This document shows positions 54,302 through 62,478 of a stretch of 64,000 bases of DNA, piece by piece; within the stretch, counting starts at the first letter, position 1, and each line of letters opens with the position of its first letter. The translations under genes were made by a program, and so were the position numbers. A model generated the notes under the pieces. That model saw only the letters and a program-made list of their open reading frames with translations. It made no database searches and was not told the origin of the DNA. Source of the stretch: Brevibacillus gelatini (GTDB lineage: Bacteria > Bacillota > Bacilli > Brevibacillales > Brevibacillaceae); contig NZ_RHHS01000020.1 in NCBI RefSeq assembly GCF_003710935.1, forward strand, positions 1 through 64,000, given 5' to 3'.

Positions 54302-54996
54302 TGTCCGTCCTCCCATGTCGCTTTCAGACGGTAGCCGGAGCCACGCACAGTCTCAACCGCGCCTTCCAGCCCGATGTCCTTCAGCTTTCCGCGCACACGC
54401 GTGATGTACACATTCAACGTGTTTTCATCGACGAACTGCTCGTCCCACAGCTTTTCCAGCAGCCGCTCGCGGCTGACGACGCGCGGGTACTGGTTCATCA
54501 GCGCTTCCAGCAGCAGCGCTTCTTTTTTGCTCAGCTCGATTTTCGTATCGTTTATCGACAGCTCCATCCGCTCCAAAAACAGCTTCAGCCCCGCGACCTC
54601 CACAGTGCGCTCCCCTTCCTGCGCCGCGTATTGGCCGTAGGCGCGGCGAAGCTGACTGCGAATTTTCGCGAGGACGACATCGTAATCGAACGGCTTGGTA
54701 ATGTAGTCGTCCGCTCCGTTTTCCAGCGCCATCACCTGGTCCATCTTGCTTTCCCGCGCGGAGATGAACAAAATCGGGCAGTTGGACTCCTGCCGCATCT
54801 GTCTGCACCAGTAAAAGCCGTCGAATTTGGGCAAGTTCACGTCCAATAGCACTAAATCTGGCCGCTTGCTTACGAACACTTCCATGACACGATCAAAATG
54901 TTCCACGTTGACCGTTTGAAATCCGTATTTTTCCAGTTGTTCTTGCAAAAGCTGGTTGATTTTCGGGTCGTCTTCCACAATCATGATCGTAGACAT
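54298..54996 (-). CDS. BceR-type OmpR family response regulator
   Basis: A 232-residue regulator: receiver (IMIVEDDPKINQLL, phospho-Asp in LVLLDVNLPKFDGF, Lys in TKPFDYDV) and an OmpR winged helix (about 130-228: SKKEALLLEALMNQYPRVVS, NVYITRVRGKL). With BceS it should activate the downstream ABC genes. Its stop overlaps the kinase start. Upstream (54997-55139) is a promoter region and the terminator of the sigma-factor gene. Confidence 0.93.
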   Translation of the reverse strand: MSTIMIVEDDPKINQLLQEQLEKYGFQTVNVEHFDRVMEVFVSKRPDLVLLDVNLPKFDGFYWCRQMRQESNCPILFISARESKMDQVMALENGADDYITKPFDYDVVLAKIRSQLRRAYGQYAAQEGERTVEVAGLKLFLERMELSINDTKIELSKKEALLLEALMNQYPRVVSRERLLEKLWDEQFVDENTLNVYITRVRGKLKDIGLEGAVETVRGSGYRLKATWEDGQ

Positions 54997-55121
54997 CCGC
55001 TCATACTCCTCTCGATACTCCTGCTACTCCTTTCCTTACTATACCATTAGAAAACTGGGCTGCGCCAATTTGCATCAGCCTTTTGCCCGTGCCTGCCTTC
55101 GCTTTTCCCAATGGAAAAAGG

Positions 55122-55143
55122 GTGGAACACTCCCCACCCTCAA
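55122..55143 (-). terminator. Terminator overlapping the sigma-factor stop
   Basis: GAGGGTGG ... CCACCC on the minus strand, followed by TTTTTCC; the TGA stop of the sigma gene is at the base of the stem. Confidence 0.7.
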
Positions 55144-55655
55144 GCTTTTGCTTCCATCATTTTCTGCAGTTTTTTGATGCCGCGAAAATGCAGGATTTTG
55201 ACAGAGGCTTCTGTCTTGCCCAAAATCTCGGCAATTTCGTTCATGCGCAAATCCGCCAGATAACGCAAAGAAATGACGTTGCGCTGGTCAGTCGTCAGCG
55301 CGTGTACCTTTTGCCACAGCCCCTCGGTCGTCTCCTGCGTCAGCACGCATTCCTCCGGCAGCTTGTCAGTAGCCGCAAGCGTGCTGAACGTCTCCTGGTC
55401 AACCGGGCACTCCTTTTTTTTGCGCATGTGGTCGATCAGCGCATTGTGCGCAATTCGGAATATCCAGGCGCCAAAAGGATGGCGGCCGTCGTATTGATCG
55501 AGCTTCGAGTACACCTTGATGAATACAGTCGTTGTCAGGTCTTCCACGTCCCAGACGTTTTTCACGCGGTAGCGGAAGTAGCGGTATATTTTAGCAGAAT
55601 ATTCTTCGTAAATTTGACGTTGATTCGGTTTTGGATAAATGATTGCAGTAGTCAT
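55140..55655 (-). CDS. ECF-type RNA polymerase sigma factor
   Basis: A 171-residue sigma-70 family factor with only regions 2 and 4. Region 2 (about 15-85: YSAKIYRYFRYRV, VEDLTTTVFIKVY, FGAWIFRIAHNALID) and region 4 (about 115-165: TDQRNVISLRYLADLRMNEI, EASVKILHFRGIKKL) are clear. ATG at 55655 behind GGGAGA; the frame extends upstream without a site. No anti-sigma factor is adjacent; the next gene is the bceR-like regulator 143 bp on. Target promoters are unknown. Confidence 0.88.
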   Translation of the reverse strand: MTTAIIYPKPNQRQIYEEYSAKIYRYFRYRVKNVWDVEDLTTTVFIKVYSKLDQYDGRHPFGAWIFRIAHNALIDHMRKKKECPVDQETFSTLAATDKLPEECVLTQETTEGLWQKVHALTTDQRNVISLRYLADLRMNEIAEILGKTEASVKILHFRGIKKLQKMMEAKA

Positions 55656-55740
55656 GTTCGATCTCCCATTTCGTGATCCGTATGAGTTGCTCTCATTGTA
55701 AGACGGATCAGAAGCAGGAACCATCGAGTTATATTTCAAG

Positions 55741-55762
55741 AAGCTTACACTTTTGTAAGGTA
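55741..55762. promoter_or_regulatory. Dyad motif shared with 31212-31233
   Basis: AAGCTTACA-CTTT-TGTAAGGTA; the CTTACA/TGTAAG core is a perfect dyad. It lies about 86-107 bp upstream of the sigma-factor start and matches the copy upstream of the lipoprotein gene at 19 of 22 positions. Confidence 0.35.
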
Positions 55763-55844
55763 CTTATGGGCTGCTTGTAAGCTGCTGCATCTGTAGGTAC
55801 GACAGCGTCATTCATTCGGTTACAGACTGGGCTGATTTTTTCGA

Positions 55845-55876
55845 TAAAAAACGCCCCCGCATGCTGCGAGAGCGTT
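55845..55876 (-). terminator. Terminator of purEKB
   Basis: On the minus strand AACGCTCTCGCA pairs with TGCGGGGGCGTT (two G-U pairs) over a 3-base loop, then TTTTT. The G-U pairs are lost on the plus strand, so it works in the purB direction. It lies 13 bases after purB. Confidence 0.85.
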
Positions 55877-55889
55877 CCTGTTATCTTTG

Positions 55890-57185
55890 TTACAGCAAAC
55901 CAAGGCGCTTGAAAATCGTATCCACATGTTTCAAGTGATAACGGTAATCGAAGCACTCGTCCAGCTCTTCCTTGGTCAACGTAGCGCTGACAGTTGCGTC
56001 TTCCTCCACGATAGCGCGGAAGGAGCGCTGCTCTGCCCAGGCTTGCATCGCGCGCGGCTGGACAGTGTCGTATGCCTGCTCGCGGCTCATGCCTTTTTCG
56101 ATCAGCTTGAGCATGACATGCTGGGAGTAGATCAGACCGAAAGTGCGGTCCATGTTGCGCTTCATGTTTTCCGGGAACACGGTCAAGTTTTTCACGATGT
56201 TCATGAAGCGGCGCAGCATGTAGTTCAGCGCCTGTGTCGCGTCTGGCAGGATCACGCGCTCTGCGGAGGAATGGGAAATATCCCGCTCGTGCCAGAGGGA
56301 CACATTTTCATAGGAAGTCAGCATATGTCCGCGGATGACGCGCGCCAGACCGCAAATGTTCTCACTGCCGATCGGGTTGCGTTTGTGCGGCATGGCGGAA
56401 GAACCTTTTTGACCTTTGGCAAACGCTTCTTCCACTTCGCGCATTTCGCTCTTTTGCAGGCCGCGGATTTCCGTTGCAAATTTCTCCAGCGAGGTCGCAA
56501 TCAGCGCCAAAGTCGCCATGTATTCGGCGTGACGGTCACGCTGCAGCGTTTGTGTGGAGATCGGAGCCGGGGACAGGCCCAGCTTTTCGCAAACGTACGC
56601 TTCCACGAACGGGTCGATGTTCGCATACGTGCCGACTGCGCCGGAAATTTTGCCGTATGCCACTTCTTTTTTTGCTGCGCGGAAACGAGCCAGGTTGCGC
56701 TTCATTTCCTCGTGCCACAGCGCGAGCTTCAAGCCGAAAGTGGTCGGCTCGGCGTGTACGCCATGCGTTCTGCCCATGCAGACAGTGTCTTTGTGTTCGC
56801 GCGCTTTCTCCGCCAAAATTTCAATGAAGTCCTCGATGTCTTTTTCCAAAATCTCGTTCGCCTGGCGCAGCAGGTAAGACAGCGCCGTGTCCACCACGTC
56901 TGTAGAGGTCAGGCCGTAGTGTACCCATTTCTTTTCTTCGCCCAATGTTTCAGAAACGGCACGGGTAAACGCCACTACGTCGTGACGAGTCTCTTCCTCG
57001 ATCTCGTAGATGCGGTTAATGTCAAAGCTGGCCTTTTCCCACAGCTTTTTCACGTCCTCTTCCGGGATGACACCCAGCTTGGACCATGCTTCACACGCGA
57101 GAATTTCTACTTTCAGCCATGCATTGAATTTGCTTTCTTCCGTCCAAATGGCGCGCATTTCCGGGCGGGAATAACGTTCGATCAT
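55890..57185 (-). CDS. purB: Adenylosuccinate lyase
   Basis: A 431-residue lyase that acts twice in purine synthesis (SAICAR to AICAR; adenylosuccinate to AMP). [44 protein letters not shown] (His) and the mobile signature loop [15 protein letters not shown] (catalytic Ser) are present. In B. subtilis purC follows directly; here a terminator follows and purC is about 30 kb away. It is 2 bases after purK. Confidence 0.97.
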   Translation of the reverse strand: MIERYSRPEMRAIWTEESKFNAWLKVEILACEAWSKLGVIPEEDVKKLWEKASFDINRIYEIEEETRHDVVAFTRAVSETLGEEKKWVHYGLTSTDVVDTALSYLLRQANEILEKDIEDFIEILAEKAREHKDTVCMGRTHGVHAEPTTFGLKLALWHEEMKRNLARFRAAKKEVAYGKISGAVGTYANIDPFVEAYVCEKLGLSPAPISTQTLQRDRHAEYMATLALIATSLEKFATEIRGLQKSEMREVEEAFAKGQKGSSAMPHKRNPIGSENICGLARVIRGHMLTSYENVSLWHERDISHSSAERVILPDATQALNYMLRRFMNIVKNLTVFPENMKRNMDRTFGLIYSQHVMLKLIEKGMSREQAYDTVQPRAMQAWAEQRSFRAIVEEDATVSATLTKEELDECFDYRYHLKHVDTIFKRLGLL

Positions 57186-57187
57186 GA

Positions 57188-58345
57188 TTATACCTCCGAT
57201 GGATTCGTCCAGATTTTCAGTGCATCAATGTGGTTGAGTGCTTCTTCCACAGTAGGGGCGAGCACGTTGATATGCCCCATCTTGCGCTTCGCCTTGCTCT
57301 CGGCCTTTCCGTACAAATGCAGCTTGGCCGTGCGCGGCAGCTTGTCGATTTGCTCCAGCACAGGCTGCAGATGCTCTCCCAAAATATTAACCATCACGAC
57401 AGGAGAGAGCAACTCTGTCGAGCCCAAAGGCAAGTTGCAAACGGCCCGGACGTGCTGCTCAAACTGCGAGGTCACGCAAGCGTCCATCGTGTAATGGCCG
57501 GAGTTGTGCGGGCGTGGCGCCAGCTCGTTGACGTACAGTTGTCCGTCTGCGGTCAAAAACATTTCTACCGCGATCAGTCCCACGACGTCGAGCTTTTCGA
57601 CAATCGTGCGGGCGATTTCTTCTGCGCGTGCCTTTACTTCTGCCGGGACGCGGGCTGGCACGATGCTCAGGTGCAGGATGTTTTCGCGGTGAATGTTTTC
57701 CGCGGCCGGAAACACAGCCAGCTCCCCGTCCGGATTGCGCGCGGCGATTACGGACAGCTCCATCTGGAAAGGCACGAACTGTTCCACGATCAGCTCTGTT
57801 CCTGCCTTGGCCAGCGTCTCGTACGCCTCCGCCAGCTCGTCCTCGCTGCGCAAAACCCACTGCCCTTTGCCGTCGTAGCCCCCTGTCGCCGTTTTCATTA
57901 CAGCCGGCAGCCCCAGCTCAGCGACAGCCGCCTGCAAGTCCTGCAAGCTGTTCACTACGCGAAAAGCTGCAACCGGAATCCCGATTTCCCGAATCGCTGT
58001 CTTTTCGGAGATCCGGTTCTGCGTAATCCGCAGCAGGCGGCTGCCCTGCGGCACGTAGGCGTGGGTTTCCAGCACTTCCGCAACCTGCGCGTCTACATTT
58101 TCAAATTCGTAGGAGATGACATCACTCACAGAGGCGAGCTGCATCGCTGCTTCCACGTCGTCGTAGCTGGCGACAATTTGCTTGTCCGCCGTTTGGCCGC
58201 ACGGAGCATCTGCTGTCGGGTCCATCGTTACAAAGCGGTAGCCCATCGCCCGTCCAGCGAGAGCGATCATGCGGCCCAGCTGTCCGCCGCCGAGTATTCC
58301 GAGAGTCGATCCTGGTTTGATTTGCTTGCTCTGTTTGGTCGTCAT
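57188..58345 (-). CDS. purK: N5-carboxyaminoimidazole ribonucleotide synthase
   Basis: A 385-residue ATP-grasp enzyme that carboxylates AIR with bicarbonate. [20 protein letters not shown], the ATP-binding [16 protein letters not shown], and [18 protein letters not shown] are family motifs. It overlaps purE by 4 bases and precedes purB by 2, so the three genes are tightly coupled. Confidence 0.96.
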   Translation of the reverse strand: MTTKQSKQIKPGSTLGILGGGQLGRMIALAGRAMGYRFVTMDPTADAPCGQTADKQIVASYDDVEAAMQLASVSDVISYEFENVDAQVAEVLETHAYVPQGSRLLRITQNRISEKTAIREIGIPVAAFRVVNSLQDLQAAVAELGLPAVMKTATGGYDGKGQWVLRSEDELAEAYETLAKAGTELIVEQFVPFQMELSVIAARNPDGELAVFPAAENIHRENILHLSIVPARVPAEVKARAEEIARTIVEKLDVVGLIAVEMFLTADGQLYVNELAPRPHNSGHYTMDACVTSQFEQHVRAVCNLPLGSTELLSPVVMVNILGEHLQPVLEQIDKLPRTAKLHLYGKAESKAKRKMGHINVLAPTVEEALNHIDALKIWTNPSEV

Positions 58346-58830
58346 TCCAGTTCGCCAGCCTCCAGCACTTTTTTGCGTACCTCATCGCGTCTTGCCACAA
58401 AGCGCGCTTGCACATCCGGGTATTTGATCCCCAAAATTTGCGCAGCGAGCAGCCCCGCATTGATCGCGCCCGCCTTGCCGATGGCGACAGTAGCGACAGG
58501 CACCCCGCCTGGCATTTGCACGATGGACAAAAGCGAATCCAGTCCGTTCAGGTTGGACGACTTCACAGGCACGCCAATCACAGGCAGCTCCGTTTTCGCC
58601 GCCACCATGCCTGGCAAATGGGCTGCGCCCCCCGCTCCGGCAATGATGACTTCCAGACCGCGGCTTTTTGCGCTTTCGGCATACGAAAACATCAAGTCAG
58701 GCGTTCTGTGCGCCGAAACGACCTTCTTTTCGTACGGCACCTTGAGTTCATCGAGAATTGCGCATGCTTCCTTCATCGTTTCCCAGTCTGACGTGCTGCC
58801 CATAATGACGCCCACCAAAGGCTGTAGCAT
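58342..58830 (-). CDS. purE: N5-carboxyaminoimidazole ribonucleotide mutase
   Basis: A 162-residue class I Pur[31 protein letters not shown] and the loop [24 protein letters not shown] contain the CAIR site and the catalytic His. ATG at 58830 behind GGGGGCG (the frame is open ten codons further). It is the first gene of purEKB and is preceded by a sigma-A promoter and a PurBox pair; no guanine riboswitch is present upstream, unlike in B. subtilis. Confidence 0.96.
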   Translation of the reverse strand: MLQPLVGVIMGSTSDWETMKEACAILDELKVPYEKKVVSAHRTPDLMFSYAESAKSRGLEVIIAGAGGAAHLPGMVAAKTELPVIGVPVKSSNLNGLDSLLSIVQMPGGVPVATVAIGKAGAINAGLLAAQILGIKYPDVQARFVARRDEVRKKVLEAGELE

Positions 58831-58945
58831 GAACCATTCGCCCCCTACGTTTTGTATCATTCAGAAGAAAACCCAACCGACTAACGGCGTTCGCGGCCGT
58901 ACTCATCGCCTGGGCTATTCGTACTCGTTTGCTATCAACATACAC

Positions 58946-59023
58946 AGTGTAGCAGGGAGAAAGTTTGCCTGTCAACCTCGATTCCGAACATTTAAAAATG
59001 GGGTTATTATCATCATTCGTGTT
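58946..59023 (-). promoter_or_regulatory. purEKB promoter with PurBox pair
   Basis: Minus strand: TTGACA (58975-58970), 18-bp spacer, TACACT (58951-58946). Upstream, AATGTTCGGAATC fits the inverted PurBox at 12 of 13 positions (core 58988-58985). A weaker direct box (core CGAA 59019-59016) overlaps the end of the M1 peptidase gene. The cores are 31 bp apart. Confidence 0.72.
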
Positions 59024-60551
59024 TCCCTTTTTCCAGCCACTCTTTTGCTGCCGCTGCCAAGTCCAGCCGCACGTTCAGCCAATAGTCGAAAAACGGCGTT
59101 GCATCTGCCCCGGCTGCCGACGAGACCAGCTCCTTGATCTGGCCGCCGCTCGCCAGCTTGTACTGGTGCTCGCTCACGTACTGCCGCAAAATCCGATTCA
59201 CTCGCTCGGCCCCCCACGCTTCCCGCAGCGTCCACCACATGACGCCGGAGCGCCCGTACACAAGTTCGTCGTAGCTTTTCCAGTCCGGGAAGGCCGCCAC
59301 ACTCATCGCGGCGGAAATCCCTCGTCTGGCATACGCTTCGGCAGCGCGGGACTGGCCCTGTCTCAGCCGAATGTACGCCTGCGCCCGCTGCGGGTCCTTT
59401 TCCTGCAAAAACGCCATCGTCGCGTAGTCAGTCAAGCTCTCATCGAGCCACGCCTCGCGTACCTCATCGTTGCCGACGATGCCGTAGAACCATTGATGGG
59501 CCGTTTCATGCGCAACGACAGCGACTCCCATGTTGTGCTGCGTATTGAAAAATTCCTCCTCGATGAAGACAAGACTCGGGTACTCCATGCCCCCGAAAAA
59601 GCCGCCTGTTTTGACGACATCGTACTCCTTGTACGGATAGGGGCCAAACTGCTTCCCGTAATAGTCGAGCGCCTTCATGGCCGTCTCGTGCAAGCTTTTC
59701 ACCGCTTCCGGATCGTCTCCCTGCTGTGACCACGTCCGAACGATCGTCTCCCCGACCTTGCCGGCCACCGACTGGTACGTGCCGTCCATAACGACCATGG
59801 CAAAATCACGAACGTTCCATGCATCCAGCTCATATATGCTTTGCCGCTGCGGCCTTGTCTGCGTGACGACGGCTGCACTCTCCAGCCCCGTCGTAGCGAG
59901 CTGATACCCTTCCGGCAAATGCACGCGCAAATGATAGTTGGCTACTTCACTGTAAAAAGGATCGCCAATCGCCGTGTACGGATCGAGCCGCCAGCCGCCG
60001 CTATCCTTGACTGCGAGGATCGGCAGCCAGTTCCCCAGCCACAGCGCGTGGTCATGGTAGGAAAGCCGTCCGTTGTTGTAAGGAACCTGCAGCCGGAAGC
60101 CAAGCTCCACGACAGTTCCGGCGGACGGCTTTTTCTCAGGGAGCGGCACGCGCAGCAGTGTGTTCGTCTGTCCTTCGTAGTGAACACCCGTCGCCCGTCC
60201 ATCCACCTTGACGGCTGTGATGGTGATGCCGCCCGGCTCTCGCTGCTTGCCGAGCACATGCTCCCAGTTTGCAGAGCCAAGGTCCGCCTGTTTGGCAAAA
60301 GCATTCGGATACAGATGAAAAAAAGCTTTGTCATCCTGCGGGACAAAACGGGCCGCAAGCACGCCCGTCACGACCCGCTCGTTCATATCCAGCCACACCT
60401 CTGCGCTGTACGTGACCGCTGCTGGCGTCTGCTCCGGACTTGCAATCGCCGCTACATCTGCCCCGGCTTGTCCCGCCCACGGGCTGCTCCACAATATGCC
60501 TGCAAGAGCCATCCCCACTACCATGCTGACCACCCAACCCTTGCGCCACAT
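59013..60551 (-). CDS. Secreted M1 family metallopeptidase
   Basis: A 512-residue zinc peptidase of the M1 (gluzincin) family, exported: a signal peptide at 1-32 (WVVSMVVGMALAGILW, cleavage near QAGA). The N-terminal saddle domain (about 45-235) precedes the exopeptidase motif GGMEYPSLVF and the zinc site HETAHQWFYG with the distal Glu in NDEVREAWLDESLTDYA. The C-terminal helical domain is short. ATG at 60551 behind AGGGGAT. It lies between pbuG and purE; no terminator follows, and purE PurBox DNA overlaps its last codons. Confidence 0.9.
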   Translation of the reverse strand: MWRKGWVVSMVVGMALAGILWSSPWAGQAGADVAAIASPEQTPAAVTYSAEVWLDMNERVVTGVLAARFVPQDDKAFFHLYPNAFAKQADLGSANWEHVLGKQREPGGITITAVKVDGRATGVHYEGQTNTLLRVPLPEKKPSAGTVVELGFRLQVPYNNGRLSYHDHALWLGNWLPILAVKDSGGWRLDPYTAIGDPFYSEVANYHLRVHLPEGYQLATTGLESAAVVTQTRPQRQSIYELDAWNVRDFAMVVMDGTYQSVAGKVGETIVRTWSQQGDDPEAVKSLHETAMKALDYYGKQFGPYPYKEYDVVKTGGFFGGMEYPSLVFIEEEFFNTQHNMGVAVVAHETAHQWFYGIVGNDEVREAWLDESLTDYATMAFLQEKDPQRAQAYIRLRQGQSRAAEAYARRGISAAMSVAAFPDWKSYDELVYGRSGVMWWTLREAWGAERVNRILRQYVSEHQYKLASGGQIKELVSSAAGADATPFFDYWLNVRLDLAAAAKEWLEKGKHE

Positions 60552-60741
60552 GACAATCCCCTGCCTTCGCCTGCTTTCGCTGTTTGTCACGCTGGCGTTC
60601 CAGCGAGATCCCTTGCAATCGGTCGTTCCCGAGTCCACTGCCAGCCTGTTACTATCTTACGTGCCATGTACAGGTTCCTTGCCTGAAAGTTCCTCCCATA
60701 GCATTCCTTCCTGTTGTTCGGCAAATACGTCCGAATACAGC

Positions 60742-60777
60742 AAAAAGCTCCCCGTCCAATAAACGGGAAGCCTTTTT
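60742..60777 (-). terminator. Terminator of pbuG
   Basis: On the minus strand AAAAAGGCTTCCCGT pairs with ACGGGGAGCTTTTT over a 7-base loop, 11 bases after the pbuG stop. Confidence 0.8.
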
Positions 60778-60787
60778 CCAAAAAACC

Positions 60788-62164
60788 CTATTCGCGCAGC
60801 CAGATGAAGTAGGCCAGGAAGACAAAGAACAGAACGTACATCGCCGGATGCACTTCACGCGCTTTCCCTTTCACAACCTTCATCACCGGATAGACGATGA
60901 AGCCAGCGGCAATTCCTGTTGCGATACTGTAAGTCAGCGGCATCAAGAGGATGGTCAGGAATGCCGGGAACGCTTCGTCCAGGTCGTTCCAGGCCACCTG
61001 TGCAATGTGCGAAGCCATCAGTACGCCGACAATGATGAGCGCAGGCGCGGTAACTGCCGGAGTCACGATCGAAAGCAACGGCGAGAAGAACAAGGCCAAC
61101 AGGAACATGATCCCGGTCACAACCGCGGTAAAACCGGATCGGCCGCCTGCTGCTACCCCCGCTGTCGACTCAACATAAGCGGTCGTCGTAGAAGTACCGA
61201 GCACCGCACCAGCCATACCGGCAATCGCATCGGAAGCGAGCGCTTTTCCCGGACGCGGCAGGTTGCCGTCTTCTCTCAGAAGTCCCGCTTGGCTGGCTAC
61301 ACCGAGCAACGTGCCTGTCGCATCGAAAAAGTCCACGAACAAAAATGTCAGTACCACAATCAGCATGTTCACAGTGAACAAGGCAGAAGGATCACCGAGA
61401 TATTGGAACGCCGCACCGAATGTCGGCGCCAGGCTCGGCGGTGTGGACACGATTTGCTCCGGCAGGCTGACCAGACCGAAGATCATGCCGACTACTGCTG
61501 TGACAATCATCCCGATGAAAATACCGGAATTGACTTTGCGAGACAAAAGAACAACGGTGACAATCAGACCGAAAATCGCCAGCAGCGCATTTTTCGCTGC
61601 CAATACTTCTTCCGGCTTCATGTTTTCATTGTAAAAAGCCAAATGGCCCAACGCCACAAACGTCGCGTCGTTTGCCACTACAATCCCTGCGTTTTTCAGA
61701 CCGATGAACGCGATGAACAGCCCAATCCCCGCAGATACGGCATATTTCAGCCCTTTCGGAATCGCCTTGATGATGGCTTCCCGAACCCCGGTCAAAGACA
61801 GAATCAAAAAGATCGTACAAGAGACAAACACCCCAGCCAAAGCTTGCTGCCAAGGAATGTTCATGGTCAATACAACGGTGTAGGTGAAAAATGCATTCAG
61901 CCCCATCCCCGGTGCCTGTCCAATCGGCAAGCGTCCGAGAATCCCCATGAGCAGCGTACCGATCGCCGCCGCCAGAGCTGTTGCGGTAAACACAGCGCCA
62001 AACTCAGGGTAGTTTGCTTTCAAATCCGCTGGCAAATCCGCTCCGCTGAGCATGAATGGATTGACTGCCAAAATATACGCCATGGCCAAAAAGGTAGTGA
62101 TGCCCGCGATGATTTCGCGGCGATAGTTGGTGCCCAGTTTGTCAAACTCGAAATACTTTCGCAC
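60788..62164 (-). CDS. pbuG: Guanine/hypoxanthine permease (NCS2/AzgA type)
   Basis: A 458-residue purine permease of the AzgA branch of NCS2, about 12-14 helices. EIIAGITTFLAMAYILAVNP is the N-terminal signature; ATALAAAIGTLLMGILGRLP and GTSTTTAYVESTAGVAAGGR (substrate loop) follow. The start is GTG (62164), seven bases after GGGGGA. Upstream are a sigma-A promoter, a guanine aptamer and a terminator, so expression should fall when guanine is plentiful. It follows guaA, as in B. subtilis. Confidence 0.94.
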   Translation of the reverse strand: MRKYFEFDKLGTNYRREIIAGITTFLAMAYILAVNPFMLSGADLPADLKANYPEFGAVFTATALAAAIGTLLMGILGRLPIGQAPGMGLNAFFTYTVVLTMNIPWQQALAGVFVSCTIFLILSLTGVREAIIKAIPKGLKYAVSAGIGLFIAFIGLKNAGIVVANDATFVALGHLAFYNENMKPEEVLAAKNALLAIFGLIVTVVLLSRKVNSGIFIGMIVTAVVGMIFGLVSLPEQIVSTPPSLAPTFGAAFQYLGDPSALFTVNMLIVVLTFLFVDFFDATGTLLGVASQAGLLREDGNLPRPGKALASDAIAGMAGAVLGTSTTTAYVESTAGVAAGGRSGFTAVVTGIMFLLALFFSPLLSIVTPAVTAPALIIVGVLMASHIAQVAWNDLDEAFPAFLTILLMPLTYSIATGIAAGFIVYPVMKVVKGKAREVHPAMYVLFFVFLAYFIWLRE

Positions 62165-62199
62165 CGAAAAGTCCCCCTATGCTTATGGATAAGGTAATG

Positions 62200-62238
62200 A
62201 AAAAAAGGCCCGGACGCTACTAGTATGCGCCTGGCCTC
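62200..62238 (-). terminator. Riboswitch-controlled terminator before pbuG
   Basis: On the minus strand GGCCAGGCGC pairs with GCGTCCGGGCC, followed by seven T residues, 36 bases upstream of the pbuG start. It is the expression platform of the aptamer just upstream. Confidence 0.85.
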
Positions 62239-62301
62239 TTCACAAAACACTCCGGGAACAATTTCAAAAATGATAACAAATTCGTATCCCGTCGACATTT
62301 T

Positions 62302-62371
62302 GTTCGTAGCCAGGTCGTTTCATGGCGACCTCGTAGAAACTCTTGAGCCATATTCTCAAGAATATACGAAC
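62302..62371 (-). ncRNA. Guanine-class purine riboswitch aptamer
   Basis: On the minus strand: P1 GTTCGTA/TACGAAC (62371-62365 with 62308-62302), P2 CTTGAG-AATATGG-CTCAAG, the invariant AGTTTCTAC junction, P3 AGGTCG-CCATGAAA-CGACCT, and junction GGCTAC. The specificity nucleotide is C (GGCTAC), which recognises guanine or hypoxanthine; adenine switches have U. The 70-base length is standard. Confidence 0.93.
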
Positions 62372-62398
62372 CTTCCTATCTTACCTGTCACATTGAGA

Positions 62399-62427
62399 AG
62401 TGTATCAGGTGACATATGGAATGTCAA
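62399..62427 (-). promoter_or_regulatory. pbuG promoter
   Basis: Minus strand TTGACA (62427-62422), 17-bp spacer, TACACT (62404-62399), about 25 bases before the aptamer. A single PurBox-like site (AAATACGAACGTT, 62433-62445 on the plus strand) lies just upstream without a partner at the usual distance. Confidence 0.75.
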
Positions 62428-62478
62428 CGAAAAATACGAACGTTCATTTTTTATTTTAGACGAACATCCGGATTTATC

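Noticed and set aside
58831-59012. Guanine riboswitch in the purE leader
   Set aside because: The TTTCTAC junction and P2/P3 loops seen before pbuG are absent; the leader has a promoter and PurBoxes only.
62433-62445. PurBox upstream of pbuG
   Set aside because: AAATACGAACGTT fits 11 of 13 positions but has no inverted partner with a 31-bp core spacing, so I did not list it as a PurR site of its own.
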